Shown here piece after piece: positions 1 through 10,029 of a stretch of DNA of 64,000 nucleotides. The stretch covers positions 124,001 to 188,000 of the forward strand of contig JBBIUV010000017.1 of NCBI GenBank assembly GCA_037440065.1. Reading direction: 5' to 3'. Source of the stretch: UBA1563 sp037440065. GTDB taxonomy: Bacteria; Bacteroidota; Ignavibacteria; Ignavibacteriales; Ignavibacteriaceae. The stretch's first letter is position 1. Every line of letters begins with the position of its first letter. The notes under the pieces were generated by a model. The model did not search any database. It was not told where the DNA came from and saw nothing but the letters and a program-made list of their open reading frames with translations. The position numbers and the translations under genes were made by a program.

Positions 1-201
1 CAAAGCAGGATAAAGATTTTTCTTTTTTTGCTGCTGATCAAATTTTAACAGCTTTAACTTATGTTTAGATTTTTCCAGATCATGCGAAATGGTTGTATGC
101 CACCAATCCTCTGGTAATTTGAGCGTTCTAAGTTCACTTATTTCATTATTATCTAAAAAAATTTCATGGGTTATATCTTCATGTTTAACAAGTTTAAGCA
201 T
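1..201 (-). CDS. Partial hypothetical protein, N-terminal end
   Basis: A 67-codon open frame runs from an ATG at 201 off the left edge of the window. A clear ribosome-binding sequence, GAGGGA, sits three bases upstream of the ATG, which supports the start. The visible residues are charged and soluble, beginning MLKLVKHEDITHEIF and containing a double tryptophan (EDWWH). There is no signal peptide and I do not recognise a family. It is divergent from the GH57 gene. Confidence 0.55.
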   Translation of the reverse strand, partial: MLKLVKHEDITHEIFLDNNEISELRTLKLPEDWWHTTISHDLEKSKHKLKLLKFDQQQKKKNLYPAL

Positions 202-292
202 TTATCCCTCGAATATTTGATTGATTATTGAATTTAGTAATTATATTTTGGTGGGTAAAAATAACAAAAAATAGAATCTATCAAATAAGAAA

Positions 293-3200
293 ATGAAAAA
301 ATTATTATTGTTTGCATGCCTGGTTCCTTTCCTTCTTTTTGCACAATCACGACAATCAGAGAAAAACAATCCTCCAATTTATATCGCTTTTCTTTGGCAT
401 ATGCACCAGCCGATTTACTGGCCTTACGAATCAATCGTAACAACACAAGCTCAAGGAAGATACCCTTATTCAGTCTTTGATATTCACAATGAGCGTCTTG
501 GGCCATATAATTCATGGCCAAAAGACGCTGTACAAAAAGGAATTTCTGCCGGGCTACAAAATTTTGGAGCTCAAGTAAGTTTTACAGGATCACTGATTGA
601 GAACCTGAATAATCTTGAAGCGAACGGAAACAACAATTTTAAGAACTGGAAAAGCAACTGGAATAGTATCAAGAATCAAAAAACATCTCTTGGGAATCCA
701 AGAGTTGACATGGTTGGATTTGGGTACTTTCATCCGTTGATGGGACTAATTGACTATCGAGACATCCGCAAACAGATTCAGCTGCATAAAGATATTTTTG
801 TACAAAATTTTCCAGGAACATATTCAAAAGGAATTTTCCCGCCGGAAAATGCCTTTTCAAACAGAATGATTCCCGCTTTAGTTGATGAAGGAATCGAGTG
901 GGCTTTGGTGGACAATATTCATTTTGAAAGAGCGGTGAAAAGTTATCCTTTCGATAAAGGAGGAAATCTTTACGAACCTAACAAAGCCGATATTCAAAAT
1001 GAAAATCCGAACGACTGGATTCAACTCAATGGTGTCTGGGCGCCAACAAAAGTTTCCGCTAAATGGGCAAGACAACCGCATTACGTGGAAAATGTAAATC
1101 CCGAAACCGGTGAAAAGAAAAAGATGATTGCAATTCCGGCAGACAGATATTTGGGAAATGAAGACGGACGGGGTGGTTTCGGTGCATTAAATTATGAAAA
1201 TGTGATGAGCCAATTTGAAAGCAGTAACAACGATCCACAACATCCCATTTTACTTGTTCTGCACCACGATGGAGATAATTACGGTGGCGGAAGTTCGGCT
1301 TATTATGGTTCTAATTTTCAAAATTTTGTTGATTGGTTAAAATCTAATCCGCAAAGATTTGTATGCACCACCATTCAAGATTATTTAGGAATCTTCCCTC
1401 CAAATCAAGATGATATTATTTACATTGAAGATGGGAGTTGGAGCGGCGCCGATAACGGCGATCCTGAATTTAAGAAATGGCTTGGCGATCCCGGAAGTGA
1501 TGGTTATAGTCCGGACAGAAATAGTTGGGGAGTTATTACCGCTGCAAAAAATTATGTAGAAACTGCAAATCAAATTAACGCCAATGATGCGGCAACGAAT
1601 CAAGCTTGGAAATATTTACTTGTTGGTGAAGCCAGCGATTATTGGTATTGGGATGGATCAATCGATGGAATTTGGGACTCTCATCCAACACGCGCAGCAA
1701 ATCTTGCTGTACAAACAATCCAGTCACTTGCAAAGTCGGGCACAGATTTAACACCGCCAACAATTTTTTCACCTCAACGCGAACCTTATAATCCGGGCGC
1801 AACTGAGTGGCTAATTTCTCAACCTTCAGATTTTAATATCTGGAGTTACGTTTATGATATTAGTGGATTGAAATCCGTTACGCTAAAATATCGAACAGAT
1901 AATGACGGTGTAAATCCTTCAACTTCAATTCAAAATGAAACATATGCCGGTGGCGATGAAGTTTCAGCATGGCAGAATATTGAAATGACCGGTAAAATTA
2001 TTCCTTCCAAAACTTCTCCATTACCATTGGTTAAGGCAAAAGAATTTTCTGCTGAAATAAAGGGACTTAAAAATTATTTGGTCGATTATTTTATTGAAGC
2101 AATTGACAGCAACAACAACATCGCCAAAAGCCCAATAAAACATGTATGGGTAGGAGATGGACAAGGAACCACCCCCGGAAATTCTTCGCTCACATGGTTA
2201 CCGGAAAAACCTAAAAAAGATGATACACTTACAATTAAACTTTTCGGAGTTAATCAAGGTGCAAAATTGCATTGGGGAGTTAATGGATTTAAGGAACCGA
2301 TTAATGCCTATTGGCCATCCGGCACAACAGTATTTACCGCAGGAAATTCAGTTGAATCACCTTTTGTAAATACAGATTCAGCAGGAGTCATTCAAATTAA
2401 TGTTGGACCATTCAATAATCCTCTCCAAGATGTCACTCAAATTGATTTTGTGATTCATTACAATGATAATACATGGGATAACAATAGCGGGAAAGATTAT
2501 AAAATTTCTATTGGTGATACAATTCCGACTCACGTTTCATTCATTATGGATGGTTCACTTGATTCCGGTGCCATACTCATTGCTTCAGGAAATGAAACAA
2601 ATCTTTATCGTGCATGGAATGGAAGCGAATTGTACGTGGCATCCGAATCAGCGAGAGATTTGGGTAAAGATGTTTTTATTTTTGTTTCAACCGATCCAAC
2701 GACTCTAAAACAAACTCCTTGGGCAAAGCAAGGTAAGGTCGGGAGCTGGTTTGCTTATCTAGCTAATGAAAGTTCAAATAATTATTGCGCGTGGTATGAC
2801 CATACCGGGACTGTTAACTCGACGGCCAATAGCTACCTTGAAGGGACAATCAATCTTTCTCAACAATTTACTTCGCTTCCGGAAAAAATTTATATCGCTC
2901 TTGGGCAATATCAGACTTCAGACAATGGACAGCTGCTCTCCCAACTTCCTCTTCCTACCACCGTTGACGGAAATATCGATGCTTCGGAATTTTCAGAGTT
3001 CAAGTTTTCAGTTACATCAACAGATGAAGTAGAAAACGTTCCACTAAAGTTTTCACTGGACCAAAATTATCCGAATCCTTTTAATCCTGAGACAGTGATC
3101 AGTTGGCAATTAGCGGTTCGCGGTACAGTATCATTAAAAGTTTTTGATGTACTTGGGAATGAAGTTGCAACTTTGGTAAATGAAGAGCAGGAAACGGGAT

Positions 3201-3307
3201 TTCATCGTATTAATTTTAATGGTGAAAACCTTGCTTCTGGAATATATTTTTATCAGTTACAGACCAATAGATTTATTCAGAATAAAAAAATGATCCTTCT
3301 CAAATAA
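293..3307 (+). CDS. Secreted GH57-family glycoside hydrolase with T9SS sorting domain
   Basis: Probably an extracellular alpha-glucan hydrolase of the amylopullulanase-like GH57 group. Residues 1-18 form a signal peptide. The GH57 hallmark HMHQP is at 36-40. GIFPPENAF (E185) fits the nucleophile region, and HHDGDN (D326/D328) fits the region holding the acid/base aspartate. The catalytic domain covers roughly 28-490. Beta-sandwich, probably carbohydrate-binding, modules follow at about 500-900. The last 85 residues are a T9SS type A sorting domain with NYPNPFNPETVISWQL and a terminal KKMILLK. The 1004-residue length suits a multi-modular enzyme. The gene ends 23 bp before another T9SS cargo gene, so the two may be co-transcribed. 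The exact substrate is inferred. Confidence 0.9.
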   Translation: MKKLLLFACLVPFLLFAQSRQSEKNNPPIYIAFLWHMHQPIYWPYESIVTTQAQGRYPYSVFDIHNERLGPYNSWPKDAVQKGISAGLQNFGAQVSFTGSLIENLNNLEANGNNNFKNWKSNWNSIKNQKTSLGNPRVDMVGFGYFHPLMGLIDYRDIRKQIQLHKDIFVQNFPGTYSKGIFPPENAFSNRMIPALVDEGIEWALVDNIHFERAVKSYPFDKGGNLYEPNKADIQNENPNDWIQLNGVWAPTKVSAKWARQPHYVENVNPETGEKKKMIAIPADRYLGNEDGRGGFGALNYENVMSQFESSNNDPQHPILLVLHHDGDNYGGGSSAYYGSNFQNFVDWLKSNPQRFVCTTIQDYLGIFPPNQDDIIYIEDGSWSGADNGDPEFKKWLGDPGSDGYSPDRNSWGVITAAKNYVETANQINANDAATNQAWKYLLVGEASDYWYWDGSIDGIWDSHPTRAANLAVQTIQSLAKSGTDLTPPTIFSPQREPYNPGATEWLISQPSDFNIWSYVYDISGLKSVTLKYRTDNDGVNPSTSIQNETYAGGDEVSAWQNIEMTGKIIPSKTSPLPLVKAKEFSAEIKGLKNYLVDYFIEAIDSNNNIAKSPIKHVWVGDGQGTTPGNSSLTWLPEKPKKDDTLTIKLFGVNQGAKLHWGVNGFKEPINAYWPSGTTVFTAGNSVESPFVNTDSAGVIQINVGPFNNPLQDVTQIDFVIHYNDNTWDNNSGKDYKISIGDTIPTHVSFIMDGSLDSGAILIASGNETNLYRAWNGSELYVASESARDLGKDVFIFVSTDPTTLKQTPWAKQGKVGSWFAYLANESSNNYCAWYDHTGTVNSTANSYLEGTINLSQQFTSLPEKIYIALGQYQTSDNGQLLSQLPLPTTVDGNIDASEFSEFKFSVTSTDEVENVPLKFSLDQNYPNPFNPETVISWQLAVRGTVSLKVFDVLGNEVATLVNEEQETGFHRINFNGENLASGIYFYQLQTNRFIQNKKMILLK

Positions 3308-3330
3308 GATTTATAAAAACAAGGTGTGCT

Positions 3331-4656
3331 ATGAAAAAGTTAATAATCTTCTTCTGGTTATCCTTCATCTTTTTAACTCCGGTTCTGCTCACACAAGATG
3401 TTGAGCAATTTGGACTTAAAGCAAAACATCTTACTTCACTTAAAATTGGTGAAGGTATCATCGCCGTGGGAACAAACTCCAACGGAGTGTTTTGGCAAAA
3501 CCTTTACTCCATTACGGATACCGGTTGGAAACAAATTGAATTAAGCGGGGTGAATGTTCAGACTGTTTATCCGCACAAAAGCGGACCGATCGGGTGGGCA
3601 ATTGGTATGGGAGCAAAACCAAATCTCAATAATTCCGAATTCATTTTTTGTAGTTTCATGGGGCAAGCTGCACGAAAAATGAGTTACGGGATTGACACAA
3701 ACAACACGGAAGAAATTACCGAGATCGATGGATTTCCCGATCCAACAATTTGCGGTGAAACATTCGCAATTGGGGGACGACTTCTTTATCGAAGATATTT
3801 TAATGATACAACTTGGCAGCCGATCTACAATCTTACAATTGAAGGGAATTTTGCATCACTTAAAGCAAGAGAGGAAAATGCGTACGTCTATGCCGGTGGT
3901 GGAGAAGGTTTTGCGGGAATGTTGTTGATCCGTTCATCAGATAAAGGGAATTCATGGGAAAGTCTTTCGCCTATGTGCTACGTGACGGACCTTGACTTCT
4001 ACGGAGATTCAATTCATAAAATTATTGTAACCGATCGTTTAAAAATTGTGCGCTCAATGGACTCCGGATTGAATTGGTCAACAGTTTTTTCAAGCGATTC
4101 TATTAGATTTCAAAAAATTTCCTTCAGCTGCGATGGAAAATTTATTTATGCTATCGCGAATAGTAATTTTTATAATCTGCCGAGAACTTTTCTCTTCTCC
4201 AGTTCCGATGATGGGAATACATGGAAGATAGATCAACTGCCGATTTATGATATCGTCGTAGGTATGGATTTAGATTATGAGAATAGTATCTATCTCGCCA
4301 CTATTAGTGATGGAGTTTTTAAATTGAAATCTCCGATTGTGAATGTTGAGGATTACTCACGATCTGATTTACCCACTTCTTTTCAGTTGAACCAAAATTA
4401 TCCCAATCCATTCAATCCGGAAACTGTAATTAGTTGGCAGCTGCCAACCGACAGCTATGTAACATTAAAATTATTTGATGTTCTTGGAAATGAGGTTGCA
4501 ACCTTGGTAAACGATGAACAAAAAGCAGGCCTGCATAAATACAAATTAGTCTCTGCAATTGCCGGAAAGAATTACCAGTTAACCAGCGGAGTCTATTTTT
4601 ACCAATTAAGAGCCGACAATTTAATTCAGAATAAAAAAATGATTCTACTTAAGTGA
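3331..4656 (+). CDS. T9SS-sorted secreted beta-propeller-like protein
   Basis: A 441-residue exported protein. An N-terminal hydrophobic signal peptide ends near residue 21. The middle holds repeats of the BNR/Ycf48/sortilin type, seen as SSDKGNSWESL, SMDSGLNWSTV and SSDDGNTWKID, the S-x-D-x-G-x-x-W signature of propeller blades. The C-terminal 80 residues are a type A sorting domain containing NYPNPFNPETVISWQL and ending KKMILLK. That predicts export through the Sec system and T9SS and attachment at or release from the cell surface. It follows the GH57 gene closely on the same strand. The ligand or function is unknown; the repeats are also typical of adhesion or scaffold proteins. Confidence 0.85.
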   Translation: MKKLIIFFWLSFIFLTPVLLTQDVEQFGLKAKHLTSLKIGEGIIAVGTNSNGVFWQNLYSITDTGWKQIELSGVNVQTVYPHKSGPIGWAIGMGAKPNLNNSEFIFCSFMGQAARKMSYGIDTNNTEEITEIDGFPDPTICGETFAIGGRLLYRRYFNDTTWQPIYNLTIEGNFASLKAREENAYVYAGGGEGFAGMLLIRSSDKGNSWESLSPMCYVTDLDFYGDSIHKIIVTDRLKIVRSMDSGLNWSTVFSSDSIRFQKISFSCDGKFIYAIANSNFYNLPRTFLFSSSDDGNTWKIDQLPIYDIVVGMDLDYENSIYLATISDGVFKLKSPIVNVEDYSRSDLPTSFQLNQNYPNPFNPETVISWQLPTDSYVTLKLFDVLGNEVATLVNDEQKAGLHKYKLVSAIAGKNYQLTSGVYFYQLRADNLIQNKKMILLK

Positions 4657-4674
4657 TTTATTTTTTCACTTCAA

Positions 4675-6855
4675 CTAAAAATAGTAGAGATATTTTATTT
4701 TGAATACTCCAACTCTATCTACAACGTGCATACTTGCCGGTAAAATATTCCCGGACGCATCAAATTGCTGACTTCTATCTCTGATCTCATTTACTGCAAA
4801 ATAGATCCAACTTTTCGGAGAGAAATTGTACGAGAATAAAAATCCGAAGATCACCTGCTCAAGTTTATCGGAAGACTTCACAAAAACATTATCCAAATAG
4901 AGGCGGATCCTTAAATCGTTTACCGGAGTAAGGGTAACAAACGGTCTCGCGTTATAAGTAATTTCTTCAACATTCCCTTCCGGATTTCCTTCGACGAACA
5001 TATCATACGATGTTCCGACGTCCATAATTGAAAGAGCTTTCCACTGAAAATATGTGCCAGCCCATGAATAAGATGCGAGATAATTCCTTGAAAAATTGTA
5101 AGTCTTAGTATAACCTCCGTACAAATTTCCATTCCATTTGGGAGAAATATTAAACCATGAACTAAAAGTTAATTCCGAGGCAAAATATTTAACGTCAGAA
5201 TCTTTCTGATCTCCAAACGAATAATCAATCTCATAACCCCAATTATCACGAAGCTGCATATTAATTCCTAAAATACCACTGTAATCGGTATAAGCATCAA
5301 CCTTTTCATAAGTGAATGCACCACCACCATAAATTTGTAATTGAGCAAGATACCCTTCGTCATAATACCAGGTAGGACCGGTAATACCGACAAACGATCC
5401 AGTTCCCCTCCAGGGAACAAATCCAACATCGCTAATATCAAATTTATTCCCTACATACCTAGTACGTAGTAAGGTCATCCATTGAGGTGAGAATTTTGTA
5501 AATCCGGCTGAAAGAGCAAAATCACCTTCGGAGTTTTTGAAAGAGCGAGCAATCTGATAAGCTAATTGCCAATCCGATTCTCTGAAAGCTCCATCAACAT
5601 CAAGCACACCGGAATTATTTCCCACAGAATTTTTGCCTACAAAGAGAACTCCAATATTTGAATTGTCTAGTATTTGTTTTTTAAATCGTGCCGAGCCGAA
5701 ATACGCACGTGGTTCCTTTTGATTAAGTCCGCTGTTATCCGTGTACTCGGTTTCTCCCGTCATCGCAAGGAATCCCCCATACTCCCAATCGTTAATTCTT
5801 CCAAAAGCTTTTGTTCCAAAAATTAGCGGAACTTCTTTTCCTCCCGGAAGTTTTTTACCTATTCGTCTAGAATAAAATAATTCCATCGGGCTGTAAAATC
5901 CTGAGTTTTGTTGTTTCCCCGCAGGCATAAATATTTCATTCCCTTGTGTGAAGAACGGTCTTCGTTCGCTAAAGTAAGTTTCGTAACGTGAAATATTAAA
6001 TCGAAATGGATCAGCTTCAATCTGTGCAAAATCGGGATTGACCGTTAATTGATAAGTTAATTTCGGAGAAGGATTGTATAAAATATCTAGTCCGGCATTT
6101 GGATCATTTTTATATTTTCCATCAGGCAAGTAGGTGATTTTAGAAATAGCGAGTGGATACAATTCTAGATTTAATCCTTTAGCTGTAGGCATGAAATTAT
6201 CGAAAACAAGTTGTCCAAATTTGGAAATTCTTTGTCCTTCGTTCTGTTCATAATCACACCAATAAAGATCTTCGCTGTTCCTTGGAATCCACCTGTCAAA
6301 ATCCAATCCCCAACTTCCTGCTTCATTGTATTGAATTGATTTATAAGGAATTTTCATTTCGACGACAAAACCCCAATCATAAACTTTTGAATCGGCAAAC
6401 CAGATTCCATCCCAATTATAATCGCGGTTTCTTCCGTCATCTAAAAGTCTGCAATCCATTTTTGAGCCTGAAGCAGTAACCGCAAACTTGTACGCGGTCT
6501 TTTTATCATTGAAAGTATCGATCATAAACGACACAATATCGCTCGAACTATATTGATCCAACACTCCGGAGTTTGTTTGAATATTTGAACGGTCATCATA
6601 GTTAATCATCAGACAATAAATAGCATCATCTGTAGTTAATACCTTGGCCACAGTCTTTCTAGAAGGTTCTTTTGCAAAGTATGGAGAGAGCTGAAAAAAT
6701 GTTGAAGTTGAATCGGCTGAGCTCCAGCCTTGGTCTATAACTCCATCAATTAAAATATCTTTATCCGTTTTCTTTAATTGTAGAAACTTCTCAGAATTTT
6801 TTGATTCGGCAGTTAGTAGAGATGTGAAAGCAAAAAGTAAAATAATGATAAACAT
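4675..6855 (-). CDS. DUF5916 family outer-membrane protein with CBM9-like N-terminus
   Basis: A 726-residue protein with a signal peptide (MFIIILLFAFTSLLTAES). The N-terminal part, about 25-220, has the 'ILIDGVIDQGW' start typical of CBM9-like carbohydrate-binding domains in this family. The remainder is rich in alternating aromatic strands such as RNYLASYSWAGTYFQWKAL and ends in an aromatic residue (YLYYF), as expected for an outer-membrane beta-barrel. The combination matches DUF5916, which is common in Bacteroidota; its function is not established. It is convergent with the T9SS gene at 3331-4656, with 18 bp between the stop codons. Confidence 0.85.
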   Translation of the reverse strand: MFIIILLFAFTSLLTAESKNSEKFLQLKKTDKDILIDGVIDQGWSSADSTSTFFQLSPYFAKEPSRKTVAKVLTTDDAIYCLMINYDDRSNIQTNSGVLDQYSSSDIVSFMIDTFNDKKTAYKFAVTASGSKMDCRLLDDGRNRDYNWDGIWFADSKVYDWGFVVEMKIPYKSIQYNEAGSWGLDFDRWIPRNSEDLYWCDYEQNEGQRISKFGQLVFDNFMPTAKGLNLELYPLAISKITYLPDGKYKNDPNAGLDILYNPSPKLTYQLTVNPDFAQIEADPFRFNISRYETYFSERRPFFTQGNEIFMPAGKQQNSGFYSPMELFYSRRIGKKLPGGKEVPLIFGTKAFGRINDWEYGGFLAMTGETEYTDNSGLNQKEPRAYFGSARFKKQILDNSNIGVLFVGKNSVGNNSGVLDVDGAFRESDWQLAYQIARSFKNSEGDFALSAGFTKFSPQWMTLLRTRYVGNKFDISDVGFVPWRGTGSFVGITGPTWYYDEGYLAQLQIYGGGAFTYEKVDAYTDYSGILGINMQLRDNWGYEIDYSFGDQKDSDVKYFASELTFSSWFNISPKWNGNLYGGYTKTYNFSRNYLASYSWAGTYFQWKALSIMDVGTSYDMFVEGNPEGNVEEITYNARPFVTLTPVNDLRIRLYLDNVFVKSSDKLEQVIFGFLFSYNFSPKSWIYFAVNEIRDRSQQFDASGNILPASMHVVDRVGVFKIKYLYYF

Positions 6856-7047
6856 AGGCGTTCAATCGATTAAGTTTAAGATTTTATTTTTTATTGGAAG
6901 TAAGCTAAAGACCTCCCCGAATTAGATTAATTCTTTTTGGATAAATGGGGATATAATCGGGTGAGCGGTCACGAATTGAATTATAAGATAAAATTAGAAT
7001 TCTCCTGCTTTAAAAAAGGTTGTGAAGGCTGAAAAAATTTTTCTGGT

Positions 7048-7055
7048 TATATTTG
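7048..7055 (+). promoter_or_regulatory. Candidate Bacteroidota -7 promoter element for truA
   Basis: TATATTTG matches the TAnnTTTG -7 element of the Bacteroidota housekeeping sigma factor. It lies 41 bp before the TTG start of truA. The nearest TTG for a -33 element (7020-7022) is about 25 bp upstream, longer than the usual spacing of about 19-20, so the call is tentative. Confidence 0.35.
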
Positions 7056-7095
7056 TTTTAAGAAAAGAAATTATAAACTAAATAATATTCAAGTA

Positions 7096-7824
7096 TTGCC
7101 AAATTATAAACTACATATTCAATACGACGGGACAAATTATTGCGGATGGCAAATCCAGAAAAATCAACCATCTGTTCAGCAGACGCTAAAAGATGCCATT
7201 GAAACTTTGATCCGTGAACAAATTGTACTGAACGGGAGCGGCCGGACGGACAGCGGGGTTCATGCATTAGGACAAGTGGCAAATTTTAAGTGTGAACAAC
7301 AACTCGATTTATATAGATTCCGATATTCACTTAATAACACAATTCCATTTGATATAGCGGTTACAAAAATCGAAGAAGTTGACTCGGAATTTCATTCTCG
7401 CTACGATGCAACAAGCCGGACATATCTCTATTTTATTTCAAAAAATAAAACTCCCTTTTTCAAGAATTATACTCATTTCCATTATTCACCACTAGATATA
7501 AACTATCTCAATCAACTTTCCAAATTGCTGGTTGGAGAAAAAGATTACACCTCTTTTACGAAGCACGAAGCTGAAACCGAAAACAAAATTTGCAATATTA
7601 TGGATGCACATTGGCGGACAGAAAAAGATTTTTCAATTTTTAGAATTGAAGCGGCAAGATTTTTGCACGGAATGGTGCGCACAATCGTAGGGACACTTTT
7701 GGATTTTCATAAAGAGCAAAAACCGATTGCAGATTTAACAAGAATTATTGAAACCAAAGATAGAACACATGCCGGCGAGGCTGTTCCGGCCAAAGGATTG
7801 TTTTTATATAAGGTAAAGTATTAA
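7096..7824 (+). CDS. truA: tRNA pseudouridine(38-40) synthase TruA
   Basis: Converts uridine to pseudouridine at positions 38, 39 and 40 of the tRNA anticodon stem. The protein is 242 residues, normal for the family. The catalytic motif GSGRTDSGVHALGQ is present with the essential aspartate at residue 52. The N-terminal YDGTNYCGWQ and the C-terminal FLHGMVRTIVGTLL segments are conserved. The start is a TTG; no in-frame ATG lies closer to the conserved N-terminus and no strong ribosome-binding site is visible. It is followed after one base by the SDR gene, so the two are probably co-transcribed. Confidence 0.95.
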   Translation: MPNYKLHIQYDGTNYCGWQIQKNQPSVQQTLKDAIETLIREQIVLNGSGRTDSGVHALGQVANFKCEQQLDLYRFRYSLNNTIPFDIAVTKIEEVDSEFHSRYDATSRTYLYFISKNKTPFFKNYTHFHYSPLDINYLNQLSKLLVGEKDYTSFTKHEAETENKICNIMDAHWRTEKDFSIFRIEAARFLHGMVRTIVGTLLDFHKEQKPIADLTRIIETKDRTHAGEAVPAKGLFLYKVKY

Positions 7825-7825
7825 C

Positions 7826-8578
7826 ATGATCTCCTTACAAAATAAAACTGTTTTTATAACCGGAGGTTCACGCGGTATTGGTGCGGCTTGTGTGAAGCTG
7901 TTCCATCAAGCGCGAGCTACAATTGCTTTTTCTTATAAAGAAAATAGAAGTGCCTCTGAAACTATAATTAATTCATTTTCAACTAATCTTCCAGTTTCTA
8001 TTAAAATGAACCTCTCATCCGAGATTGACATTATTGAAAAAGTGAATTTAATTCTAAATCGTTTGGGCAGAATTGATATTTTAGTGAACAATGCCGGGAT
8101 CTGGAAATATGGCGAAGCTGATAAGATGTCGTTGGCGGAGTGGAATGAAACAATCCAGACAAATTTGACATCTACTTTTTTAGTCACGAGAGAAATAACC
8201 CCTTCCATGAAAAAAAATGGATTCGGTAGAATTATAAATATTGCATCAACAGCCGGACAGCGCGGTGAACCTTTTTATTCACACTATGCCGCCTCAAAAG
8301 GGGGAATAATCTCTTACACTAAATCGCTCGCAGCGGAGCTAGGTGAATTTAATATTACAACAAACTGCGTAGCTCCCGGCTGGGTGAACACAGATATGGT
8401 CTCCGGTGTTTTTGTTGATGAAGATTACAAGAAAGAAGTTGAGAATATTATTCCAGTACGACGAATTGCCGAACCGGAAGATATTGCCGGGCCAGTGTTG
8501 TTTCTAGCATCTGATTTGGCGCGTCATATTAATGGTGAAATTTTGAACGTTAATGGCGGTAGTATTCTCTGCGGGTAG
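7826..8578 (+). CDS. SDR family oxidoreductase (FabG-like)
   Basis: A classical short-chain dehydrogenase/reductase of 250 residues that uses NAD(P)H. The cofactor motif TGGSRGIG is at 12-19, NNAG follows at about residue 90, and the catalytic Ser and Tyr-x-x-x-Lys are seen as 'NIAST' and 'YAASK'. The C-terminal PEDIAGPVLFLAS and NGEILNVNGG are typical of FabG-type 3-oxoacyl reductases. The specific substrate cannot be read from sequence. It begins one base after the truA stop, implying translational coupling. Confidence 0.9.
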   Translation: MISLQNKTVFITGGSRGIGAACVKLFHQARATIAFSYKENRSASETIINSFSTNLPVSIKMNLSSEIDIIEKVNLILNRLGRIDILVNNAGIWKYGEADKMSLAEWNETIQTNLTSTFLVTREITPSMKKNGFGRIINIASTAGQRGEPFYSHYAASKGGIISYTKSLAAELGEFNITTNCVAPGWVNTDMVSGVFVDEDYKKEVENIIPVRRIAEPEDIAGPVLFLASDLARHINGEILNVNGGSILCG

Positions 8579-8691
8579 ATTAAGTTCGTCTGAAGTAGTT
8601 GTTTTAGCCGATTCAATTTTTTATACTTCTCATATAAAAGTAAAAGTTTTTAATCGCATAATTAAATTTTCATGTACAGAAAGGTTCATGT

Positions 8692-9192
8692 ATGGATTTT
8701 CTTGGGAATCTGCATCCAAAAATAATTCACTTCCCCATTGCTCTATTTATAATTTATGCTTTATTAGAAACAGTCGGCTTCATTTTTAAAAAAGAAGTTT
8801 TTACAAAGGCTGCTTATATAATTTTAGTTCTTGGAATTGTAGGCGCATTCGGTGCAGTTCTGACCGGTCATCAAGCAGAGGAAGCTTGGAGAAATTGGAC
8901 GAGTGAAAGTAAATTTTTTTTAGAAGAACACGAAACCTATGCAACCATTACGCTATGGTATTTTTTCGGACTCGCAATTCTCAGAACAATGTTTGTGATT
9001 AACGTTGAGATAAAAAAGAAGTTCATAAAACATGTGATGAAAATGAAAATCGGATTTGTTGTACTTGCTCTTATCGGTTGTTACTTTGTATATGAAACCG
9101 GCGAACATGGGGGTAAATTGGTATACAAGTATGGCATTGGAACTTCTGTAGATAAGTCATCTGGACAAATTCAAAATGAAGACGGAGATTAA
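8692..9192 (+). CDS. DUF2231 family membrane protein
   Basis: A 166-residue integral membrane protein with about four hydrophobic helices. The N-terminus contains HPKIIHFPIALFIIYAL, the conserved 'HP..HFP.AL' signature of DUF2231. Two histidines in this signature are typical of the family and suggest possible metal or heme contact, but the function is undefined. The next gene begins six bases after its stop, so the two may form a unit. Confidence 0.85.
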   Translation: MDFLGNLHPKIIHFPIALFIIYALLETVGFIFKKEVFTKAAYIILVLGIVGAFGAVLTGHQAEEAWRNWTSESKFFLEEHETYATITLWYFFGLAILRTMFVINVEIKKKFIKHVMKMKIGFVVLALIGCYFVYETGEHGGKLVYKYGIGTSVDKSSGQIQNEDGD

Positions 9193-9198
9193 AAAGTT

Positions 9199-9984
9199 TT
9201 GAAAAAAATTTCTATCCCGATTTATCTTTTGCTAATTGTTCTCCTACCTGGAGTGAATTTGGCACTCCGCTTTTTCAATCTTCCAAATTATTTTTTCTTT
9301 ATTGGATTCAGATTTTACGGGATCATCTTGCTTGCCGGAATTTTTCTTTATTTCTACGGTGGAAAAGAAATTTGGAGGCAGTCGCTGCTTTCATTTTCGT
9401 TTAAGAAGTTTTATCGGCATATCTTTTTTCTTTTAGTTCCCCCGGCAATTATAGTTGGCGGTTTGTTCCTCTTAATTAAAATCGAGTTAGGCGACCCCGA
9501 TTATTTTTACGAATTTGGATTGTCATCTATTGTTGACTTCCCCATTTATTTTATCTGGAACCTTCCGCAGTTTTTCATTCTTTATACCTTTCTGCAATCG
9601 ATCGAAACCTCCTTCAGATTGAAAGTAATACCGAATTTCATCTTGCTCTTCTTTTTCTTTTTCCCGGAATTTTTGAACTTTCCCAAAATTTCGTTTAACA
9701 TTTTTTCAATAGTTAGTTTTGTTTTAGTTCTTTTAACCTTAACTCTTTTTATTTATAAGAAGAAAAATCCGCTGACGTTCAGTTTTTATATTTTCACATC
9801 GATCTGGATGGCGTTGTTACTCTTTGGTAGTTCTTCCGAGACATTGCTGCAAACGTTTTTAGCAAAAACGTATACTTCGTGGGATGGCTTTTTCGAGATG
9901 GATAAAAAAATTGTGCAGTACATTTCACCTTCATATTTCTTTATCTCTCTGATTCCGGTAGTATTTCTTAAAAGAGAAAGTTAA
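9199..9984 (+). CDS. Hypothetical polytopic membrane protein
   Basis: A 261-residue protein made almost entirely of hydrophobic segments; about seven transmembrane helices can be counted. It begins at a TTG codon six bases after the DUF2231 gene. It is phenylalanine-rich, for example FILLFFFFFPEFLNFPKISF. No family motif is recognised. Close spacing suggests it shares a transcript, and perhaps a membrane role, with the upstream DUF2231 protein. Confidence 0.75.
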   Translation: MKKISIPIYLLLIVLLPGVNLALRFFNLPNYFFFIGFRFYGIILLAGIFLYFYGGKEIWRQSLLSFSFKKFYRHIFFLLVPPAIIVGGLFLLIKIELGDPDYFYEFGLSSIVDFPIYFIWNLPQFFILYTFLQSIETSFRLKVIPNFILLFFFFFPEFLNFPKISFNIFSIVSFVLVLLTLTLFIYKKKNPLTFSFYIFTSIWMALLLFGSSSETLLQTFLAKTYTSWDGFFEMDKKIVQYISPSYFFISLIPVVFLKRES

Positions 9985-10001
9985 AAGATTGATACTTTTC
10001 T

Positions 10002-10009
10002 TATATTTG
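10002..10009 (+). promoter_or_regulatory. Candidate Bacteroidota -7 promoter element
   Basis: TATATTTG matches TAnnTTTG and lies 20 bp before the ATG of the small outer-membrane protein gene at 10030. No clear TTTG-type -33 element is seen at the expected distance. Confidence 0.35.
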
Positions 10010-10029
10010 TCAGAGAAAATTCTTTAGCA

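Noticed and set aside
4651..4671. Terminator between the convergent genes at 4656 and 4675
   Set aside because: AAGTGA/TCACTT is only a 6-bp AT-rich stem that includes the stop codon; too weak to call.
6856..7095. RNA gene in the 240-bp gap before truA
   Set aside because: No tRNA cloverleaf or conserved RNA structure could be built; only a possible promoter element was kept.
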